From positions 1,766,001 to 1,830,000 of the forward strand of contig NZ_CCSE01000001.1 in NCBI RefSeq assembly GCF_000756715.1: DNA of 64,000 nt. The letters are read 5' to 3'. The stretch is from Jeotgalicoccus saudimassiliensis (GTDB taxonomy: Bacteria; Bacillota; Bacilli; Staphylococcales; Salinicoccaceae). This document shows positions 60,223 through 64,000 of the stretch, in pieces. The notes beneath the pieces are model-generated. The model made no database searches and had not been told where the DNA came from. It was given only the letters and a program-made list of their open reading frames with translations. Numbering within the stretch: the stretch's first letter is position 1; each line of letters begins with the position of its first letter. The position numbers and the translations under genes are program-made.

Positions 60223-61027
60223 ATTTTTTAACGGACCGCTGGAAGTAATCGGCAAAATGCAGACGGCTCATCCATTTGAGTCCTTTGCATTTGATGACTT
60301 TCTGCAGCATCAGATTAGTGAAGATAATGTCCCGAAAGTGCGTTTCTGGGTGCATTCACCATACATAATACTGGGGCTGCAGGATGCGAGGCTGCCGAAA
60401 CTGACATTCGGACTCGATTATATTTCAGATGCAGGATTTGACTTTATCGTACGTAACAGCGGCGGACTGGGTGTGGTTCTGGATGAAGGGGTCCTGAACA
60501 TTTCACTCGTACTGCCGAAAGCCGATTTTCCGTATATAGAAAAAGGCTATGATATAATGACAGAGTTAGTGACGAAAATGTTTCCGGAAGGAAAAGTTGA
60601 AGCTTATGAAATTTCTGCAAGCTACTGCCCGGGTACTTACGATTTAAGTATCGGCGGTAAAAAGTTTGCAGGGATTTCACAGCGCCGCATTAAAGACGGT
60701 GTCGCCGTGCAGATATATTTATGTGTGACGGGGAGCGGTTCGGAGCGTGCGCAGTTTATGAAAGACTTTTACCGCTATGCACATGCAGAAGACAGCGAGA
60801 AGTTTAGTTATCCGGTAATTAATCCGGATCATATGGCATCTTTGAACGAGCTGCTTGATGCAGATTTCTCTATTGAAGACGTGGAGCGCCGTGCGCTTGA
60901 AACACTTCAGAGTATGGGAGCGGAACTGGAAGATTATCCGGGTCCTGATGATAATCAGCAGGCCATGTATGAACAGTTCCTCGGAAACATTAAAGAGCGT
61001 AATAAAAAATACGTAACTTTTGACTGA
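60212..61027 (+). CDS. lipL: Lipoyl-[GcvH]:protein N-lipoyltransferase
   Basis: 271 residues, lipoate ligase/transferase (LplA-LipB) fold. The catalytic cysteine is in ASYCPGTYDLSIGGKKFAGISQRR, and VRNSGGLGVV is the RRxxGG-like loop. As in YwfL of Bacillus (next to pta), it moves lipoyl or octanoyl groups from GcvH to the E2 subunits. No ATP-ligase extension is present. A short terminator follows. Confidence 0.88.
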   Translation: MTAEFFNGPLEVIGKMQTAHPFESFAFDDFLQHQISEDNVPKVRFWVHSPYIILGLQDARLPKLTFGLDYISDAGFDFIVRNSGGLGVVLDEGVLNISLVLPKADFPYIEKGYDIMTELVTKMFPEGKVEAYEISASYCPGTYDLSIGGKKFAGISQRRIKDGVAVQIYLCVTGSGSERAQFMKDFYRYAHAEDSEKFSYPVINPDHMASLNELLDADFSIEDVERRALETLQSMGAELEDYPGPDDNQQAMYEQFLGNIKERNKKYVTFD

Positions 61028-61056
61028 CCAGTATAAATTGAATACTGGTCTTTTAA
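61026..61056 (+). terminator. pta-lipL terminator
   Basis: GACCAGTAT (61026-61034) pairs with ATACTGGTC (61042-61050), followed by TTTTAATTT. Confidence 0.82.
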
Positions 61057-61078
61057 TTTGCATGAAAGAAGGAATACC

Positions 61079-62257
61079 ATGTCGACAAGTTCTTATGCTC
61101 CGAAAATATGGACGAAAGAATTTACAGTAATATTTGTGTTTCATTTTATTTTAATGGGTGCAATGTATTCAACATTAGTAACAATCAGCAACTATGCGAT
61201 CGAAAAATATGCTGTCAATCCGAGTATTGCCGGTTTTGTCGCCAGCATATTTATCGTCGGGGTACTGATTGGACGAGCCGTTACAGGGTTTCAGATAAAC
61301 TATCTCGGCGGACGGAAAATTATGTACATCGGAACAGTTTTATATTTTCTGACTTATGTTCTTTATTTCTTTGATTTCGGATTAACGTTTCTGATTATTA
61401 CGAGACTGCTTAACGGTATTGCGACAGGTATTATCAGTACGGCGCTGAATACACTGGCGACGATATCGGTGCCGGAAGAGCGCCGGGGTGAGGGCATCAG
61501 CTACTTCAGTTTAAGTATGGTCGTAGCGAGCGCAGTGGGGCCGTTCATTTCATTCCTGCTGCTTGAATTCATCACGTTTGAAATGATGCTGATTTACGTC
61601 GGCGTGCTAATGATCGGTGTTGTACTGATGCTCCCGATGATTAAAATTAACAACGTGACAAAGGCAACGGCAATCAAACCGTCAAAATTTGTTTTAATCG
61701 AACGGAAGGCACTCCGTATGCTGCTGCCGATATTTCTTATGGGACTGGCATACTCGAGTGTTCTGTCGTTTCTTAATACTTATGCGATTGAAATCGACGT
61801 CGTTACCGCAGCAAGCTTCTTCTTTATTATCTATGCAGGAGCGGTGCTGACAACGCGTCCGTTTACCGGCAGACTGATTGACCGGAAAGGACCTAATATT
61901 GTCGTTTACCCGACATTTATACTGATGGCGCTCGGATTTCTCATGCTCGGTTACGGAACGTCCGGATTTGTCGTGCTCGCGGCCGGGTATATAATCGGTC
62001 TCGGCTGGGGGAACTTCCAGTCGGCCGCCCAGATTATCTGCGTGAATATGGCGCCGAAAGAAAATGTCGGCCTCGCCACATCGACGTTCTTTATCATCCT
62101 TGAGATCGGTCTCGGCTTCGGCCCGCTATTCCTCGGGCTGCTCGTGCCGTTCGCAGGATACAGCGGTATGTATCTCCTGATGATTGTACCGATACTTGCT
62201 GCAGGTTTCATTTACTTTATGATGGTAGGCAAACGTGGAACAGGTTCATACAGCTAA
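61079..62257 (+). CDS. MFS transporter
   Basis: 392 residues from the ATG at 61079 behind AAGGAA. Twelve membrane helices in two halves; the loop 2-3 motif reads GFQINYLGGRKIMYIG and the second-half equivalent GRLIDRKGPNIVV. Resembles drug/sugar efflux type MFS (YwfA-like neighbours), but no specific substrate can be given. It is monocistronic between two terminators. Confidence 0.88.
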   Translation: MSTSSYAPKIWTKEFTVIFVFHFILMGAMYSTLVTISNYAIEKYAVNPSIAGFVASIFIVGVLIGRAVTGFQINYLGGRKIMYIGTVLYFLTYVLYFFDFGLTFLIITRLLNGIATGIISTALNTLATISVPEERRGEGISYFSLSMVVASAVGPFISFLLLEFITFEMMLIYVGVLMIGVVLMLPMIKINNVTKATAIKPSKFVLIERKALRMLLPIFLMGLAYSSVLSFLNTYAIEIDVVTAASFFFIIYAGAVLTTRPFTGRLIDRKGPNIVVYPTFILMALGFLMLGYGTSGFVVLAAGYIIGLGWGNFQSAAQIICVNMAPKENVGLATSTFFIILEIGLGFGPLFLGLLVPFAGYSGMYLLMIVPILAAGFIYFMMVGKRGTGSYS

Positions 62258-62266
62258 ACAGGTTGA

Positions 62267-62293
62267 AACGGTCGGCTTTGCCGGCCGTTTTAT
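62267..62293 (+). terminator. MFS gene terminator
   Basis: AACGGTCGGC (62267-62276) pairs with GCCGGCCGTT (62280-62289), then TTTA. Confidence 0.75.
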
Positions 62294-62327
62294 GATATTA
62301 TTGGGGTGTTAAGGGAGGCGTAAAAGC

Positions 62328-63629
62328 GTGATGATGAGTGACTACAGCAGGAAACAATTACAGGAAGAAAAAGTCTTTAAAGATCCGGTCCACCGGTACG
62401 TTCACGTCCGCGACCAGGTCATCTGGGACCTCGTGAAAACGAAAGAATTTCAGCGGCTTAGGAGAATCAAGCAGCTCGGCACATTATATCTGGCGTTTCA
62501 CAGCGCGGAACATTCGCGTTTTAACCATTCGCTCGGTGTTTATGAAATTGTGCGCCGCATGATTGAGAACTTTGAAGAATATCCCGAATGGAACAACGAC
62601 GACCGTCTGCTCGCACTGGCAGCAGCATTGCTGCATGACCTTGGGCACGGGCCGTTTTCCCATACGTTTGAAGATATATTCCATACTGATCACGAAGAAT
62701 ATACGAGGAAAATTATTCTCGAAAATACAGAAGTCAACGCAGTGCTGTCGAAAGTCTCGCCGGATTTCCCGCGTGAAGTGGCGGAAGTCATCAATAAGAC
62801 GCATCCGAACAAGCTTGTCATCAGCATGATTTCGAGTCAGATTGATGCCGACAGAATGGATTATCTGCAGAGGGATTCCTACTATACGGGTGTCAGTTAT
62901 GGTACGTTCGATATGGAGCGGATTCTCCGTGTGATGCGCCCGTCAAAAGACGAAGTGCTGATTAAGGAAAGCGGGATGCATGCGGTGGAGGATTACTTAA
63001 TGAGCCGTTATCAGATGTACTGGCAGGTATATTTCCATCCGGTATCGCGCGGCGGTGAAGTGATGCTGAACCTCGTTATGCAGCGTGCGAAAGCATTGTA
63101 TAAATCGGACTACAGCTTTAAACAGCAGCCGACGTATTTCATTCCGTTCTTTAACGAGAACGTCACGGTGCACGATTATCTGCGCCTTGATGAAATGGTC
63201 GTTAACTTTTATCTGCAGGAATGGGTGCAGGAAGATGATGAAATACTGAGCGATCTTGCCGGCCGTTTCGTCAACCGCGACCTGTTTAAATATTTACCGT
63301 TTGACGGTTCGATTATTACGATTTCCGAACTGAATGAACTGTATAAAAAAGCGGGTATCGATCCGGATTATTACGTCTTCAGCGACAGCTACTCCGATCT
63401 GCCGTATGATTATGACAGACCGGGACAGAACCGCAACAGACGTCCGATTCACCTGCTGCGTCCGAACGGTGACATCAGGGAAATCAGTTCGCAGTCGGCG
63501 ATTATTAACTCCATTACCGGTATTCACCGTCTGGGTTCGAGATTGTATTATCCGAAAGAAAAGATTTTGGCGATTAAAGATTTAAGCGTCAAAGCAGAAA
63601 TTATTAATTTACTGAATGAACTTGACTAG
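62328..63629 (+). CDS. ywfO: HD-domain phosphohydrolase (YwfO, dNTPase-like)
   Basis: 433 residues; GTG with two ATG codons directly following, behind GGGAGG. HD metal motif: H in HSRFNHSLGVYE, HD in AALLHDLGHGPFSHT, and the later D in SSQIDADRMDYL. The full architecture is that of SAMHD1/dGTPase-like HD proteins. YwfO-type enzymes hydrolyse nucleoside triphosphates in vitro. ywhD follows after 11 bases. Confidence 0.9.
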   Translation: MMMSDYSRKQLQEEKVFKDPVHRYVHVRDQVIWDLVKTKEFQRLRRIKQLGTLYLAFHSAEHSRFNHSLGVYEIVRRMIENFEEYPEWNNDDRLLALAAALLHDLGHGPFSHTFEDIFHTDHEEYTRKIILENTEVNAVLSKVSPDFPREVAEVINKTHPNKLVISMISSQIDADRMDYLQRDSYYTGVSYGTFDMERILRVMRPSKDEVLIKESGMHAVEDYLMSRYQMYWQVYFHPVSRGGEVMLNLVMQRAKALYKSDYSFKQQPTYFIPFFNENVTVHDYLRLDEMVVNFYLQEWVQEDDEILSDLAGRFVNRDLFKYLPFDGSIITISELNELYKKAGIDPDYYVFSDSYSDLPYDYDRPGQNRNRRPIHLLRPNGDIREISSQSAIINSITGIHRLGSRLYYPKEKILAIKDLSVKAEIINLLNELD

Positions 63630-63640
63630 GAGGTATAACA

Positions 63641-64000
63641 TTGGCTGAAGAACAACCAAAGAAAAAGCCTGGATTCCAGTTTAATATTATTAAAAACGAC
63701 CCGCTAGACGGGCACAGGGGACAAAACTTCGGTGCAATCAGTCTTGAAAATATTGCACCTGTCTATATTAATATCGACACGCAGGAAGCGGAACTCGATA
63801 TCGGTGGTCTGCACGGCAAAGCCGAAGTGGAAAAACGCGTAAAATGGATTAAAGATAAAGCGGAAGCCGAAGGTCCGGATGCGAAAGAATATTTCCTGAT
63901 ATGGATCGCGGTGGAGCGTACAGAGGCAGGACCGGTTTATAACGGTGCAGGTGCATGCTACCTAATGGTCAATAAAGAAAAGCGCCGCGGCTACAAAATG
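63641..64000 (+). CDS. ywhD: YwhD family protein (cut by window end)
   Basis: First 120 codons, TTG start behind TAGGAGG. FQFNIIKNDPLDGHRG near the N-terminus is typical of YwhD, a conserved Firmicutes protein of unknown function. Likely in one operon with ywfO. Confidence 0.85.
   Translation, partial: MAEEQPKKKPGFQFNIIKNDPLDGHRGQNFGAISLENIAPVYINIDTQEAELDIGGLHGKAEVEKRVKWIKDKAEAEGPDAKEYFLIWIAVERTEAGPVYNGAGACYLMVNKEKRRGYKM

Overview
The window is about 64 kb of a low-GC Gram-positive chromosome, most likely a member of Staphylococcaceae outside core Staphylococcus (Jeotgalicoccus- or Salinicoccus-like). The reasons are the order tuf / M20 amidohydrolase / kbl / threonine dehydrogenase / HAD / tadA, and the presence of folE2, bshB2, hemQ, pta-lipL, ywfO and ywhD. 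In addition, ispD-ispF of the MEP isoprenoid pathway sit in front of gltX, as in Bacillus; most Staphylococcus use the mevalonate route. The genus is an inference from gene content only.

Layout. 1-30 kb is core information-processing DNA on the + strand: ispD(partial)-ispF-gltX, a T-box leader, cysE-cysS-mrnC-rlmB-rae1, sigH, rpmG-secE-nusG, rplK-rplA (each preceded by a likely L1 binding site), the L10 leader with rplJ-rplL, an RsmC-like methyltransferase, rpoB-rpoC, rpsL-rpsG-fusA-tuf. Then come three tandem M20 amidohydrolases (- strand), the kbl-tdh threonine catabolic operon with a cre-like site, a HAD phosphatase, tadA and a NERD-domain protein. 31.5-37.2 kb holds folE2-bshB2-yojF and pdxK (- strand) and ung-ywdI-orf-ywdK (+ strand). 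This segment is bracketed by two arrays of a 41-bp tandem repeat in which every unit can fold into a hairpin.

37.2-57 kb is the accessory region. A YtrA-type GntR regulator with a two-gene ABC transporter is followed by a membrane-protein (YczE-like) plus surface acyltransferase pair. This pair is duplicated, and a frameshifted IS1182-family element lies between the copies. The second acyltransferase is broken by an 11.7-kb AT-rich island. The island is bounded by a 10-bp duplicated core (CGGTGAACCG), and joining its ends recreates a 52-bp dyad-symmetric attP. It carries a large serine recombinase that lacks its N-terminal catalytic segment, a small complete serine recombinase, and a four-gene operon: SNF2-like helicase, DUF4391 protein, type III DNA methyltransferase (Mod) and type III restriction subunit (Res). 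The operon is probably an extended type III restriction-like defence system and is the best candidate for something under-described.

57-64 kb returns to core genes: an MBL-fold hydrolase, a 39-residue basic protein, hemQ, pta-lipL, an MFS transporter, the HD phosphohydrolase ywfO and the start of ywhD.

The GntR operator-like sequence recurs in front of both YczE-like genes, and a related palindrome lies before the 39-residue gene. This suggests one envelope-related regulon spread over the region.
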